Assembly (NCBI GenBank): GCA_002495945.1 | Contig: DAHU01000027.1 | Span: 6,706-21,001 of the forward strand | DNA: 14,296 bases | Reading direction: 5' to 3' | Origin: Euryarchaeota archaeon UBA13 | Lineage (GTDB): Archaea; Thermoplasmatota; Poseidoniia; Poseidoniales; Poseidoniaceae | Shown here: positions 6,689-13,806 of the stretch, one piece after another | How positions within the stretch are numbered: the stretch's first letter is position 1 | How the letters are laid out: each line of letters opens with the position of its first letter | Made by a program: the position numbers and the translations under genes | Notes under the pieces: model-generated | Told to the model about the DNA's origin: nothing | The model's database searches: none | Seen by the model: the letters and a program-made list of their open reading frames with translations, nothing else

Positions 6689-7122
6689 TCACCTTTGAAT
6701 TCTGATTCTATCGGTGCCATGGCAATCCTGATGAACAAAACTGCCAATATTGTGGAAACCAAGAAAAATATTCCAACATAATTCGAAATATTATACCACA
6801 TCATACCAACTCCAATTAGTGAAAGATAAGCGACCAACTGGCACACTGCAGAAGCTCTGTCAAGACGATTTGTCATTTCCATGCTCAGTTTGCCATTATT
6901 TTCTAGCATGTAGGTGTAAATCAAAAAATAAATCCCTTGGAATGGCAACGTTGCCGCTATAATTGAAAGGGCGATTTCTCTAATTTGTTTAGGATCTGCC
7001 TCCTGTTCTATCCCTTGGAAGAGCATGACTGCTGTATTTGTGCCAAGCAAGGCTGCCATAATTGTCCAACGCTTATCTTGAGAAGAGGTTCGGCTTTCGA
7101 CATTCACAGATTTATCGGACAT
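6685..7122 (-). CDS. Predicted four-span membrane protein, unknown function
   Basis: A 145-residue protein. After a polar N-terminus (residues 1-20) there are four hydrophobic segments, at about 21-39, 48-71, 90-110 and 112-134. A charged loop (EQEADPKQIRE) lies between the first two and a second (ENNGKLSMEMTNRLDR) between the second and third. The C-terminus is short and mixed-charge. No catalytic or metal-binding motif stands out and I do not recognise the family. The even number of spans puts both ends on the same side, probably the cytoplasm. It stands alone on its strand between convergent and divergent neighbours. The ATG has no Shine-Dalgarno site, but an AT-rich box (AAATTT) lies about 28-33 bases before it. 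Confidence 0.65.
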   Translation of the reverse strand: MSDKSVNVESRTSSQDKRWTIMAALLGTNTAVMLFQGIEQEADPKQIREIALSIIAATLPFQGIYFLIYTYMLENNGKLSMEMTNRLDRASAVCQLVAYLSLIGVGMMWYNISNYVGIFFLVSTILAVLFIRIAMAPIESEFKGD

Positions 7123-7232
7123 GATGGGAGTTTAGCAAAATAGGGTTTCAAATTTTTGTGTGTTGTGGAAATAATATCTTGATTTGTACTCTATTGTTTC
7201 GCTACCGAAAGGTCATCTAAATAATCGAAATG

Positions 7233-7238
7233 TTATAG
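7233..7238 (+). promoter_or_regulatory. Likely TATA-like box of purB
   Basis: TTATAG lies 24-29 bases before the purB ATG at 7262, the distance expected if transcription starts at or next to the start codon. A GGAGG just downstream (7239-7243) is 18 bases from the ATG, too far to act as its ribosome-binding site. The remainder of the gap 7123-7232 holds the opposite promoter and no gene that I can see. Confidence 0.35.
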
Positions 7239-7261
7239 GAGGTTGTCGAAGACCACTGAAC

Positions 7262-8611
7262 ATGGCCTTTTGCCCCCTTGATTACCGATATGGCTGTGAA
7301 GACTTCAAACATATTTGGTCTGAACTCGGAAGACACGAAAGACAACTCGAGGTAGAACGAGCGCTAATATGGGCTCACATGCAACTTGGCAAGGTCAACA
7401 AAGAAGACTATGAAGCAGTCGCAGCAATTGCCAATTCCACTGCTGTAACAAAAGAACGGGTTTCGGAAATTGAAGCGGAGACAAAACACGACATAATGGC
7501 ACTAACCAAAGCAATGGCGGAAGCCGCTGGTGATGCGGGCTGGTGTATACATTTAGGTGCAACTTCAAATGATATTGTCGACACTGCAGTTGCGTTGCAA
7601 TTGAGAGATAGTATCGTATTATTACGCAAGCAATTATGCTTACTAATCGAGGTATGTGCTGATGTTGCTGAACGGGAAAGAGATACTGTCATGCTTGGTA
7701 GAACCCACGGGCAAGCAGCAGTTCCAATCACTTTTGGACTAAAGGCAGCCGTATGGTTAGATGAGCTTAGACGTCAACTTATTCGTTTAGATGAAGCGTC
7801 ACCAAGAATTGCTGTAGGTAAGTTTCTAGGTGCAGTTGGAACCGGTGCAGCACAAGGTGAAAACGCAAGAGAATTACAGCGTCTAATAATGACGCATTTG
7901 GACCTTGGCGTCCCATTGGCAACAACTCAAGTAGTGGGTCGCGACAGGTACATCGAATATGTTTCTTGGCTGGCTAATGTTGCTGCATCATGCGAGAAAA
8001 TCTTGCAGGAAATACGTAATCTACAACGCTCAGAGATACAAGAAGCAGGAGAGGGTTTTGATATCAAAAAGCAAGTTGGCTCCTCAACTATGGCCCACAA
8101 AAAGAACCCAATAAAATCTGAAAACGCTTCAGGATTAGCAAGAATCGTTAGATCGATGATAATACCGACATATGAAAATGCTTTGCTGTGGCATGAAAGA
8201 GACCTCGCCAACTCCAGCAGTGAGAGGTTCACATTATCGCACGGGTCTGCCTTGTGTGAGGATGTCATTACAAAAACCCGGCAAGTATTAACCAATATGT
8301 GGGTTGATGCAGATAGATGCTTGGAAAATATAAAGTCGCAGCGTGGTCTTGTTATGGCTGAGAAAGTAATGATAGAACTCGTCGAACACGGTATTCCAAG
8401 GGATGAGGCACACGAAATTTTACGTTCTGCATCATTTGAAGCAGTAGATAAAAAGATTGAGTTAATTGATGTTTGTAGCAGAACGCCCGAAATTGCGGCA
8501 GCATTTTCTGCGGCTGAGTTAGAAGCAATGTTTGATCCGATGAACCATATCGGAGTTTCAGGTGAAATTGTCGATGAGGCAGTAGCACTTGCGCGTTTAG
8601 CCATCAAGTGA
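7262..8611 (+). CDS. purB: Adenylosuccinate lyase
   Basis: PurB removes fumarate from SAICAR and from adenylosuccinate in purine synthesis, and works as a homotetramer in the cytoplasm. The 449-residue protein belongs to the fumarase/aspartase superfamily. It shows GRTHGQ with the catalytic His149; the mobile signature loop GSSTMAHKKNP at residues 273-283, with the catalytic Ser; and HERDLANSSSERF, which resembles the substrate-binding region of adenylosuccinate lyases. The usual loop is SSxMPxKxNP; here Ala replaces the Pro after Met. The N-terminus (FCPLDYRYG) is also PurB-like. I chose the ATG at 7262; the frame extends upstream to a TTG at 7184, but those residues are not family-like and would cover the putative TATA box. 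The 3' end overlaps the end of the convergent dph6 gene by 15 bases. No other purine gene is in the window. Confidence 0.93.
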   Translation: MAFCPLDYRYGCEDFKHIWSELGRHERQLEVERALIWAHMQLGKVNKEDYEAVAAIANSTAVTKERVSEIEAETKHDIMALTKAMAEAAGDAGWCIHLGATSNDIVDTAVALQLRDSIVLLRKQLCLLIEVCADVAERERDTVMLGRTHGQAAVPITFGLKAAVWLDELRRQLIRLDEASPRIAVGKFLGAVGTGAAQGENARELQRLIMTHLDLGVPLATTQVVGRDRYIEYVSWLANVAASCEKILQEIRNLQRSEIQEAGEGFDIKKQVGSSTMAHKKNPIKSENASGLARIVRSMIIPTYENALLWHERDLANSSSERFTLSHGSALCEDVITKTRQVLTNMWVDADRCLENIKSQRGLVMAEKVMIELVEHGIPRDEAHEILRSASFEAVDKKIELIDVCSRTPEIAAAFSAAELEAMFDPMNHIGVSGEIVDEAVALARLAIK

Positions 8612-9268
8612 GACTGACATCTTGTCAATTATTAGTTCGCCTCGACGGCCATGCCATTTAACATTACCAACTATGTCTATCTTGCCATCGAAGTGAGGGC
8701 CTCGAACCACGAGAGTTTCATACTCTCCCCCCTCGCCGTCAACGTTAAATCGGTATTTTTCGGATAATTGTATAAGCTCTTGCAACGAATCTTGGTCAAG
8801 TATTTTACCTATCCAAGATTCATCCAAACCATCGCATGCCACACTGGTAATCATTACTCCAAAACCATTGTCAACCAATCCGGTTATGTGACTTAATGCG
8901 GATTGATGCCACAGTGGAGTGTAACTAATTATTCCTATGCGAGAACACATACGCTCAAGTCTACTCTTCTGGTAATCCGAGCGCAGCGCACCACAAACTA
9001 ATGCATCGATGTTTATTCTGGCTAATTCCTGCTCAAGGTCGTAAATTTCTAAATCCTCGACACCTTCTGTATTAATTGGAATCCAATTTACTTTGGCAAG
9101 TTTTGCCTGATGTTCAACGATATCAGTTCCTGGGACTTGAAACATCATTGAGTCTCCAGAAGTTACTCGCATCGTTATTAGAGCGGTAACATCCCATCCC
9201 TTGCAGATTGCCCACCACCATGCTGCGGCTGAATCCTTGCCACCCGAAGACAGTATTGCGACTCGCAT
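8597..9268 (-). CDS. dph6: Diphthine-ammonia ligase (Dph6 family ATP pyrophosphatase)
   Basis: Dph6 performs the last step in making diphthamide on translation elongation factor 2, an ATP-dependent amidation of diphthine. The 223-residue protein opens with the PP-loop ATP-pyrophosphatase motif SSGGKDS (residues 7-13). It has CGALRSDYQKSRLERMC, typical of this family, and the family signature VDGEGGEYETLV near residue 180, with LVVRGPHF after it. Length and motif order match archaeal Dph6 (the MJ0570-related family). I chose the ATG at 9268 because the protein then begins right before the first beta strand (MRVAILSSGG); 32 upstream residues in the open frame are Cys-rich and unlike the family. 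It is convergent with purB, overlapping it by 15 bases, and divergent from psmA. There is no Shine-Dalgarno site. Confidence 0.88.
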   Translation of the reverse strand: MRVAILSSGGKDSAAAWWWAICKGWDVTALITMRVTSGDSMMFQVPGTDIVEHQAKLAKVNWIPINTEGVEDLEIYDLEQELARINIDALVCGALRSDYQKSRLERMCSRIGIISYTPLWHQSALSHITGLVDNGFGVMITSVACDGLDESWIGKILDQDSLQELIQLSEKYRFNVDGEGGEYETLVVRGPHFDGKIDIVGNVKWHGRRGELIIDKMSVSLDG

Positions 9269-9293
9269 GTTTGACTGTAGAAAGTAATTAGTC

Positions 9294-9301
9294 AATAATT
9301 T
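9294..9301 (-). promoter_or_regulatory. Possible TATA-like box of dph6
   Basis: On the minus strand AAATTATT lies 26-33 bases before the dph6 ATG at 9268, consistent with a leaderless transcript. The rest of the gap 9302-9378 is AT-rich with no gene that I can see. Confidence 0.3.
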
Positions 9302-9378
9302 GATTATCTGTTCGTAGGGATTATAATGGTCGCAAATCGTGCACAATATACCGAAGCAACACAATTGATGTGACCCTT

Positions 9379-9393
9379 ACACTCATAAAGTGT
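9379..9393. promoter_or_regulatory. Dyad over the presumed psmA superoperon promoter
   Basis: ACACT and AGTGT form a perfect 5-base inverted repeat around CATAA. The centre (TCATAAAG) is TATA-like and lies about 26 bases before the psmA ribosome-binding site. Regulator binding here would cover the TBP site. This is inferred from symmetry and position; a 15-base dyad with 5-base arms can arise by chance. Confidence 0.35.
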
Positions 9394-9411
9394 CGGCTAA
9401 AGGAACTAACA

Positions 9412-9416
9412 GGTGA
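9412..9416 (+). promoter_or_regulatory. Shine-Dalgarno site of psmA
   Basis: GGTGA ends 4 bases before the ATG at 9421 and supports that start over a GTG at 9370 in the same frame. It is the same motif that precedes tiaS, rrp41, rrp42 and prefoldin beta. Confidence 0.6.
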
Positions 9417-9420
9417 GATA

Positions 9421-10143
9421 ATGCAACCAAGCGGAAGAGGATATGACCACGGAATCACAACTTTCAGCCCAGACGGAAGATTATTCCAAGTTGAGTATGC
9501 AAGAGAGTCGGTAAAACGAGGTACAACAACAGCAGGTCTAAAATTCAAGGATGGCGTTGTGTTAGTTTGTGACAAGCGAATTATTAGCAGGCTAATTATT
9601 CCAGAATCAATCGAGAAGATGTTCAAAATCGACAATCATGTTGGTGTAGCAACATCAGGTTTGATGGCTGACGCTCGACAACTAGTTGCTCGTTCAAGGG
9701 TTGAAGCCCAAATCAATCGTATCACATACGGAGCAACCGTACCCATCGATGTCCTAGTGAAGAAAATTTGCGACTTCAAGCAATCGTTTACTCAGTACGG
9801 TGGTTCAAGACCATTCGGTACTGCTCTGCTAATCGGTGGAGTTGACGACAATGGTATACATCTGTATGAAACCGACCCGAGTGGCGCATACCAATCATAC
9901 CACGCCGGTGCAATAGGCAGTGGCAGAAATACGGTAATAGAGTACTTTGAGAAGAATTGGAAACAAAACTTGACGCTAAATGCTGCCATGAAACTAGGAC
10001 TCGAGGCTCTTAGAAACGCCAACGATGCTGAACTAAACCGAGATGCTGTTGAAGTTGCAGTTGTCGATTCTAACGGCTACCGATTCCTCGACCGAGAAGA
10101 TGTCAATAAGCAAATCGACAGACTCAAGCCTCTAGAAGAGTGA
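9421..10143 (+). CDS. psmA: Proteasome subunit alpha
   Basis: The alpha subunit forms the outer heptameric rings of the 20S proteasome, gates substrate entry, and docks PAN or Cdc48-type ATPases. The 240-residue protein starts with the canonical alpha N-terminus: GRGYDHGITTFSPDGRLFQV followed by EYARESV, the gating peptide and H0 helix. GTTTAGLKFKDGVVL and a DPSGAY loop come later, in the usual order of alpha subunits. The length is in the normal range (about 235-260). There is no N-terminal propeptide or catalytic Thr, as expected for alpha. The C-terminal ring partner, beta, is not in the window. This is the first gene of the superoperon on this strand, followed after 49 bases by SBDS. Start chosen by family N-terminus and Shine-Dalgarno site. 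Confidence 0.96.
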   Translation: MQPSGRGYDHGITTFSPDGRLFQVEYARESVKRGTTTAGLKFKDGVVLVCDKRIISRLIIPESIEKMFKIDNHVGVATSGLMADARQLVARSRVEAQINRITYGATVPIDVLVKKICDFKQSFTQYGGSRPFGTALLIGGVDDNGIHLYETDPSGAYQSYHAGAIGSGRNTVIEYFEKNWKQNLTLNAAMKLGLEALRNANDAELNRDAVEVAVVDSNGYRFLDREDVNKQIDRLKPLEE

Positions 10144-10192
10144 CCGTCAATATCAATAATTGCCACAGTCAAGGTCTCTATGAGGCAACGAT

Positions 10193-10879
10193 ATGGTAAG
10201 TCTAGACAATGCTGTTCTCGCAAGAATGGAGAAAGGTGGAAAACGGTATGAAATTCTGGTCGACCCAGATTTAGTTGATGCTTTCAAAACTGACCCCACC
10301 AGCGTTAAAGTGGATGACTTCTTTGCCATGGACGAAGTATTTCATGATGCAAGAGGTGGTGAAAGGCCCACAGAAGACGCTATTGAAAATACATTCCAAA
10401 CTCAGGACATAGTAGAAATTGGTAAAATAATACTTGAGAAAGGTAGCATACAACTTACAACAAACCAACGCAAGGCTATGGTTGAAAGAATGCGCCAAAA
10501 GATTGTCCATCATATTCAAAGTCAAGCCGTGGACCCAAAAACCAAGAGCCCACACCCAACTACCAGGATAGAATTAGCTCTTGAAGAATCAAGGTACTCA
10601 GTAGACCCATTCAAGAATCTTGACCAGCAAATCAAGGATGCGATAGACAAACTAAAACCACTAATTCCACTTTCTTTTGAGACAATCAGACTCGCATTCA
10701 AAGTCCCCGGATCAGGTTATGGTGGAGCAATGCGAATCTTACGCCCATTTCAGGTGAAGGAGGGTTGGTTGGAAGACGGTTCATGGGCATGTGTGGTGGA
10801 CATTCCTGCAGGAATGAAAGGCGAATTGATTGGACAAATAATGAGAGTTTCATCTCAAACAGAAGTAAAAGAAATGTGA
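10193..10879 (+). CDS. Ribosome maturation protein SBDS/Sdo1
   Basis: SBDS works with an EF-2-like GTPase to release the anti-association factor aIF6 from the large ribosomal subunit. The 228-residue protein shows the N-terminal FYSH domain (about 1-90, beginning VSLDNAVLARMEKGGKRYEI, with DDFFAMDEVFHDARGGERP), the helical middle domain (about 95-160, with LTTNQRKAMVERMRQKIVHH) and the C-terminal ferredoxin-like domain (about 160-228, with KVPGSGYGGAMRIL). Length and order are normal for archaea. A GAGG at 10182-10185, 7 bases before the ATG, sets the start. It lies between psmA and rrp4, its classic position in the archaeal exosome superoperon, a context that links it to RNA processing. Confidence 0.95.
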   Translation: MVSLDNAVLARMEKGGKRYEILVDPDLVDAFKTDPTSVKVDDFFAMDEVFHDARGGERPTEDAIENTFQTQDIVEIGKIILEKGSIQLTTNQRKAMVERMRQKIVHHIQSQAVDPKTKSPHPTTRIELALEESRYSVDPFKNLDQQIKDAIDKLKPLIPLSFETIRLAFKVPGSGYGGAMRILRPFQVKEGWLEDGSWACVVDIPAGMKGELIGQIMRVSSQTEVKEM

Positions 10880-10948
10880 TATTACTCGTGATTGCCTAAG
10901 GGTTGAGTTTATCATGGGTTGGCTAGTCGGTGGGTCGGAGAGAAAGAA

Positions 10949-11644
10949 ATGTCCCAAGGTCGAAGCGGCGCCGAGCAGCGCCTAGTGACCCCGGGAATGG
11001 CCATTGGGCCATTGGCCGGGATGCGTGTCGGAAGTGGCGCAATCAGCCAAAACGACGAAATTATAGCAACCAAACTCGGTTGGGTAAGAGAACTAAACGG
11101 CACCATATCGGTAGACCCCATCAACAGCCCCTACCTACCAAGGTCAGGAGACTTAGTCATCGGCACTGTTGCAGAGGTAAGAAACAACTTATGGTTTATG
11201 AACATAAACGGCTCATTTCAAGGTCTCCTACCAATGTCATTAGCTCCTTGGAAGGTTGAATTTGGACAAGCCAGACAACACATGGATGTTGGCGACTCCG
11301 CCCTAGCAAGGGTGCAAGAAGTTGACGAGTGCCACAATGTCGTCCTCACTATGAAAGGCGTTGGTCTTAGAAGACTATCACAAGGAGCAGTAGTCGAGGT
11401 ACCAGTTAACCACCTTGACCGAATTCGTGGCGTTGACAATGCTAATTTAGACCGCATGAAAAACATCAGTGATTGTCGTATCATTGTCGGCGAAAATGGC
11501 CGAGTTTGGATTGACGGTGACGCTGATGGAATTTCTTGGACAAGAGAAGCACTGTCATTGGCAAAACAAAGCGGACATAAAGATAATTTTGATTCAATAA
11601 TGAAGAAACATGAAGCAGTATTCAATAAACAAGGTGATGCATAA
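10949..11644 (+). CDS. rrp4: Exosome RNA-binding cap subunit Rrp4
   Basis: Rrp4 forms part of the trimeric RNA-binding cap on the archaeal exosome and feeds RNA into the Rrp41/Rrp42 ring. The 231-residue protein has an N-terminal domain (VTPGMAIG and RVGSGAIS, about residues 10-65), an S1 domain (about 65-140, GDLVIGTVAEVRNNLWFMNI onward), and a KH domain (about 145-210, beginning VVEVPVNHLDRIRG and containing the degenerate loop IIVGENGRVWID). The ATG at 10949 is set by GGAG at 10937-10940; an upstream TTG in frame at 10919 has no such site. The 69-base gap after SBDS includes an AT-rich GTTTATC that might be an internal promoter, but that is weak. The stop overlaps the rrp41 start by one base (TAATG). 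No Csl4 gene is in the window. Confidence 0.94.
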   Translation: MSQGRSGAEQRLVTPGMAIGPLAGMRVGSGAISQNDEIIATKLGWVRELNGTISVDPINSPYLPRSGDLVIGTVAEVRNNLWFMNINGSFQGLLPMSLAPWKVEFGQARQHMDVGDSALARVQEVDECHNVVLTMKGVGLRRLSQGAVVEVPVNHLDRIRGVDNANLDRMKNISDCRIIVGENGRVWIDGDADGISWTREALSLAKQSGHKDNFDSIMKKHEAVFNKQGDA

Positions 11645-12372
11645 TGGGCGGATATGGAGATGTACAGTTATTACGAGATGACGGACTGAGATTAGACGGA
11701 AGAAAATTGGATGAATCGAGACCGGTATCCATACAGGCAGGAATTCTGCCTGCGGCTGACGGCTCAGCAATGGTTACTCATGGACTAAACGTTGCTGTAG
11801 CAGCAGTTTATGGCCCAATGGAAGCCCACCCAAGAAAGATTCAACGCCAAGACAGAGCGGTAATTGATGTAAGATACAACATGGCACCGTTTTCTACCAG
11901 CGATAGAATCCGACCGGGTTTTAATCGACGTTCTCGAGAAATTTCCAAAGTCACCGCAGAGGCCCTAGAATCAGTGGTGCTGGTTGAGAGGTTCCCAAGA
12001 TCGAAAATTCGTGTAGAAATTGAAATTCTAGCAGCAGAAGCTGGTACTCGATGTGCTGGTATCACTGCAGCATCTGTAGCACTGGCAGATGCGGGAATTC
12101 CAATGCGCGACATGATTGTCGGTGTAGCATCTGGAAAGATTGAGGACACAGTTGTCTTAGATTTGGATAAAGCAGAGGACAACTATGGTCAGGCTGACCT
12201 GCCTGCTGGAATACTTCCCAACACCGGTGAAATCGCATTCTTGCAAATGGATGGCGATCTATCTCCAGAAGAATTTGATTTGGCAATGGAATACAACTTC
12301 AAAGCCGCTAAAGAAATTCACGAAATAATGGTAGATGCATTGAAATCTCGTTACGAGGAAGGTGACAACTGA
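11644..12372 (+). CDS. rrp41: Exosome catalytic subunit Rrp41 (RNase PH family)
   Basis: Rrp41 carries the phosphorolytic active site of the archaeal exosome, which degrades RNA 3' to 5' using phosphate and can also add tails. The 242-residue protein begins with LRDDGLRLDGRKLDESRPV, the usual N-terminus. It keeps RPGFNRRSREISK (RNA and phosphate binding Arg residues), GTRCAGITAASVALADAG (substrate loop), and EDNYGQADLP with the catalytic aspartates Asp179 and Asp185, equal in spacing to those of Sulfolobus Rrp41 (D182/D188). It should therefore be active. GGTGA at 11633-11637 precedes the ATG by 6 bases. It overlaps rrp4 by one base and rrp42 by one base, a typical coupled arrangement that suits equal synthesis of ring subunits. 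Confidence 0.97.
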   Translation: MGGYGDVQLLRDDGLRLDGRKLDESRPVSIQAGILPAADGSAMVTHGLNVAVAAVYGPMEAHPRKIQRQDRAVIDVRYNMAPFSTSDRIRPGFNRRSREISKVTAEALESVVLVERFPRSKIRVEIEILAAEAGTRCAGITAASVALADAGIPMRDMIVGVASGKIEDTVVLDLDKAEDNYGQADLPAGILPNTGEIAFLQMDGDLSPEEFDLAMEYNFKAAKEIHEIMVDALKSRYEEGDN

Positions 12373-13157
12373 TGGTTGAATTAGTACCAAATTTACTTCG
12401 CCAAGAAATGGCTAGATTAGCAGAACAAGATGCGAGAATCGATGGCAGAGGTCAATTCGAAGGCAGAGAAATAACACTAGAAACCGATTGTCTGTACAAT
12501 GCTGAAGGTTCAGCAAAGGTCACAATGGGCAAAACCGTTGTCTATGCCGGAGTCAAGTTCGAAATAAGAACACCATGGCCTGACAGACCTTCTGAAGGTT
12601 CCTTGATGTGTGGTGCAGAACTTAGGCCAGTTGCCCATCGGAAATATGAACCAGGGCCTCCATCACCAGAATCTATCGAACTTGGAAGAGTCGTTGATCG
12701 TGGTATTAGAGAATCTGGTTGTATCGACATGAACAGCCTGTGCATCATCCCTGGCGAAAAAGTATGGGGGGTAATGATCGATATTCACGTGCTATCTGAT
12801 GGTGGAAATATCTTCGATGCCTGTGGACTTGCCGCTATCGCTGCATTGAGAACTGCAATAGTCCCCGCTGAGCGATTTGATGTGGGCGATGACTACACCC
12901 TTTCTGTGAATGGTACGCCAATTATGGCATCGTTTACCAGAGTCGGTGGCAGATATGTTTACGACCCTTGTGAAGAGGAAGAATTGGGCGGTGACGAGCG
13001 AATTCATATCACAATCGGAGATGAAGGACATCTTCACTCACTACAAAAGGGGTTAAGAGGGGTATTCACGCCGCAAGAATTCGCAGAGATATTCTCGGTA
13101 GCCCAGAACAAGTGTGCAGAACTAAGAAAAATCGTTGCAAAAAAGGAGGCGAACTGA
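12372..13157 (+). CDS. rrp42: Exosome non-catalytic ring subunit Rrp42 (RNase PH family)
   Basis: Rrp42 alternates with Rrp41 in the hexameric exosome ring. It lacks its own catalytic aspartates but adds RNA-contacting residues. The 261-residue protein shows DARIDGRGQFEGREITLE at the N-terminus, GSAKVTMGKTVVYAGVKFEI, RVVDRGIRESGCIDMNSLCI, DIHVLSDGGNIFDACGLAAI and a C-terminal helix; this is the standard Rrp42 pattern and normal length. Start: TGATG overlap with rrp41, with GGTGA at 12361-12365 six bases before the ATG. The following eL43 gene begins immediately after its stop codon. Confidence 0.96.
   Translation: MVELVPNLLRQEMARLAEQDARIDGRGQFEGREITLETDCLYNAEGSAKVTMGKTVVYAGVKFEIRTPWPDRPSEGSLMCGAELRPVAHRKYEPGPPSPESIELGRVVDRGIRESGCIDMNSLCIIPGEKVWGVMIDIHVLSDGGNIFDACGLAAIAALRTAIVPAERFDVGDDYTLSVNGTPIMASFTRVGGRYVYDPCEEEELGGDERIHITIGDEGHLHSLQKGLRGVFTPQEFAEIFSVAQNKCAELRKIVAKKEAN
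13145..13149 (+). promoter_or_regulatory. Shine-Dalgarno site deciding the TTG start of eL43
   Basis: GGAGG lies 8 bases before the TTG at 13158, inside the end of rrp42. Because the start codon is TTG and directly abuts the preceding stop, this site is the main reason to accept it. Confidence 0.6.
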
Positions 13158-13508
13158 TTGGCAAAAAGAACCCAAAAAGCAGGAGCAACCGCTAGATTCG
13201 GTGCAAGATATGGTGTTTCAGTAAGAAGAAATTCTGCGTCAGCACTGGCGAAGAAAAGCAGAAAATACACCTGTCCGGTTTGTCAATATCAAAAAGTAAC
13301 TCGTAAGTCAGTAGGTATTTGGCACTGTAACAAGTGTGACTACACATTTGCTGGCGGTGCTTGGGAACCTTTCACTAGAGCATCTGACGCTAACAGCAGA
13401 ATCATGCGTAGATCTGTAGAAGGTGCAACAACTGCCGATATGGCATATATTGCACAACAAGCTGCACTTGACTACGAGAGAAGTTTGTCTGAATCAGAAG
13501 AAGAGTGA
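13158..13508 (+). CDS. rpl37ae: Large ribosomal subunit protein eL43 (L37Ae), with acidic C-terminal extension
   Basis: eL43 is a zinc-binding protein of the 50S subunit. The 116-residue protein starts AKRTQKAGATARFGARYGVS, the family N-terminus, and has one zinc finger: Cys39/Cys42 and Cys57/Cys60 around KSVGIWHCNKC, followed by AGGAWEP. Archaeal eL43 is usually about 65-95 residues; here an extra C-terminal stretch of about 25-30 residues, from about residue 89, contains a helical AQQAALDYERS and ends in SLSESEEE. That acidic tail may be lineage-specific. The start is TTG with a strong Shine-Dalgarno site (GGAGG). rpoP, a common next gene in this superoperon, is absent; pcc1 follows after 18 bases. 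Confidence 0.93.
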   Translation: MAKRTQKAGATARFGARYGVSVRRNSASALAKKSRKYTCPVCQYQKVTRKSVGIWHCNKCDYTFAGGAWEPFTRASDANSRIMRRSVEGATTADMAYIAQQAALDYERSLSESEEE

Positions 13509-13515
13509 GATTCCA

Positions 13516-13521
13516 GAGGGA
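13516..13521 (+). promoter_or_regulatory. Shine-Dalgarno site of pcc1
   Basis: GAGGGA ends 5 bases before the ATG at 13527. The same hexamer with the same spacing precedes the TTG at 14118, supporting both starts. Confidence 0.55.
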
Positions 13522-13526
13522 CCGAA

Positions 13527-13787
13527 ATGTCCACTGAATGGAAATTAACCTTAGAAGTACAATCCAACACTAAGGATAATACTGAATCGCTAGCTGCCGC
13601 CTTAATCACAGATTGCGAGATAAGTTATCACGATGGGTCTTTTTCCATTGAGATTATCGAATCGAAAGCTAAAGATTTACGAGCAATGTGGAACACAAGA
13701 GTTCGTGGTCTAATCGCTGTTGATTCACTGGTATCTATGATCGACAATTTGCCTGCAGGCGAGGATTCATCAACTAGGAATGATTGA
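13527..13787 (+). CDS. pcc1: KEOPS complex subunit Pcc1
   Basis: Pcc1 is the dimeric scaffold subunit of KEOPS, which with Kae1, Bud32 and Cgi121 makes t6A37 in tRNAs reading ANN codons. The 86-residue protein fits the small Pcc1/CTAG fold: a first beta strand (WKLTLEVQ), a helix (TESLAAALITDC), a strand (FSIEIIESKAKDLRA), and a helix with the typical N-x3-R pattern (MWNTRVRGLIAVDSLV). The first strand pairing and RxxxN-like element match the family; identity is low, as is normal for such a small protein. Its place between eL43 and prefoldin beta in the superoperon is the usual place for pcc1 in euryarchaea and supports the call. The last 10 residues are polar and probably disordered. Confidence 0.8.
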   Translation: MSTEWKLTLEVQSNTKDNTESLAAALITDCEISYHDGSFSIEIIESKAKDLRAMWNTRVRGLIAVDSLVSMIDNLPAGEDSSTRND

Positions 13788-13795
13788 AAAAAAGT

Positions 13796-13800
13796 GGTGA
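13796..13800 (+). promoter_or_regulatory. Shine-Dalgarno site of prefoldin beta
   Basis: GGTGA ends 6 bases before the ATG at 13807, the same spacing as at rrp41 and rrp42. Confidence 0.55.
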
Positions 13801-13806
13801 GAAGTA

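Noticed and set aside
7123..7261. Gap before purB searched for a tRNA or small RNA
   Set aside because: No cloverleaf, no CCA-type end or T-loop consensus, and no clear hairpin; only promoter-like AT-rich sequence.
7927..8628. A 233-codon open frame on the minus strand opposite purB
   Set aside because: It lies wholly within and against a clearly functional purB, is rich in Ser/Ala/Ile as expected of an antisense frame, and matches no family.
9269..9420. Gap between dph6 and psmA searched for an RNA gene or small ORF
   Set aside because: No stable fold or tRNA-like consensus was seen; the frames extending into it from psmA and dph6 are not family-like.
10998..11017. Short tandem repeat GGCCATTG in a GC-rich patch
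   Set aside because: It lies inside rrp4 and encodes the conserved N-terminal AIGPLAG; it is a chance codon repetition with only two copies.
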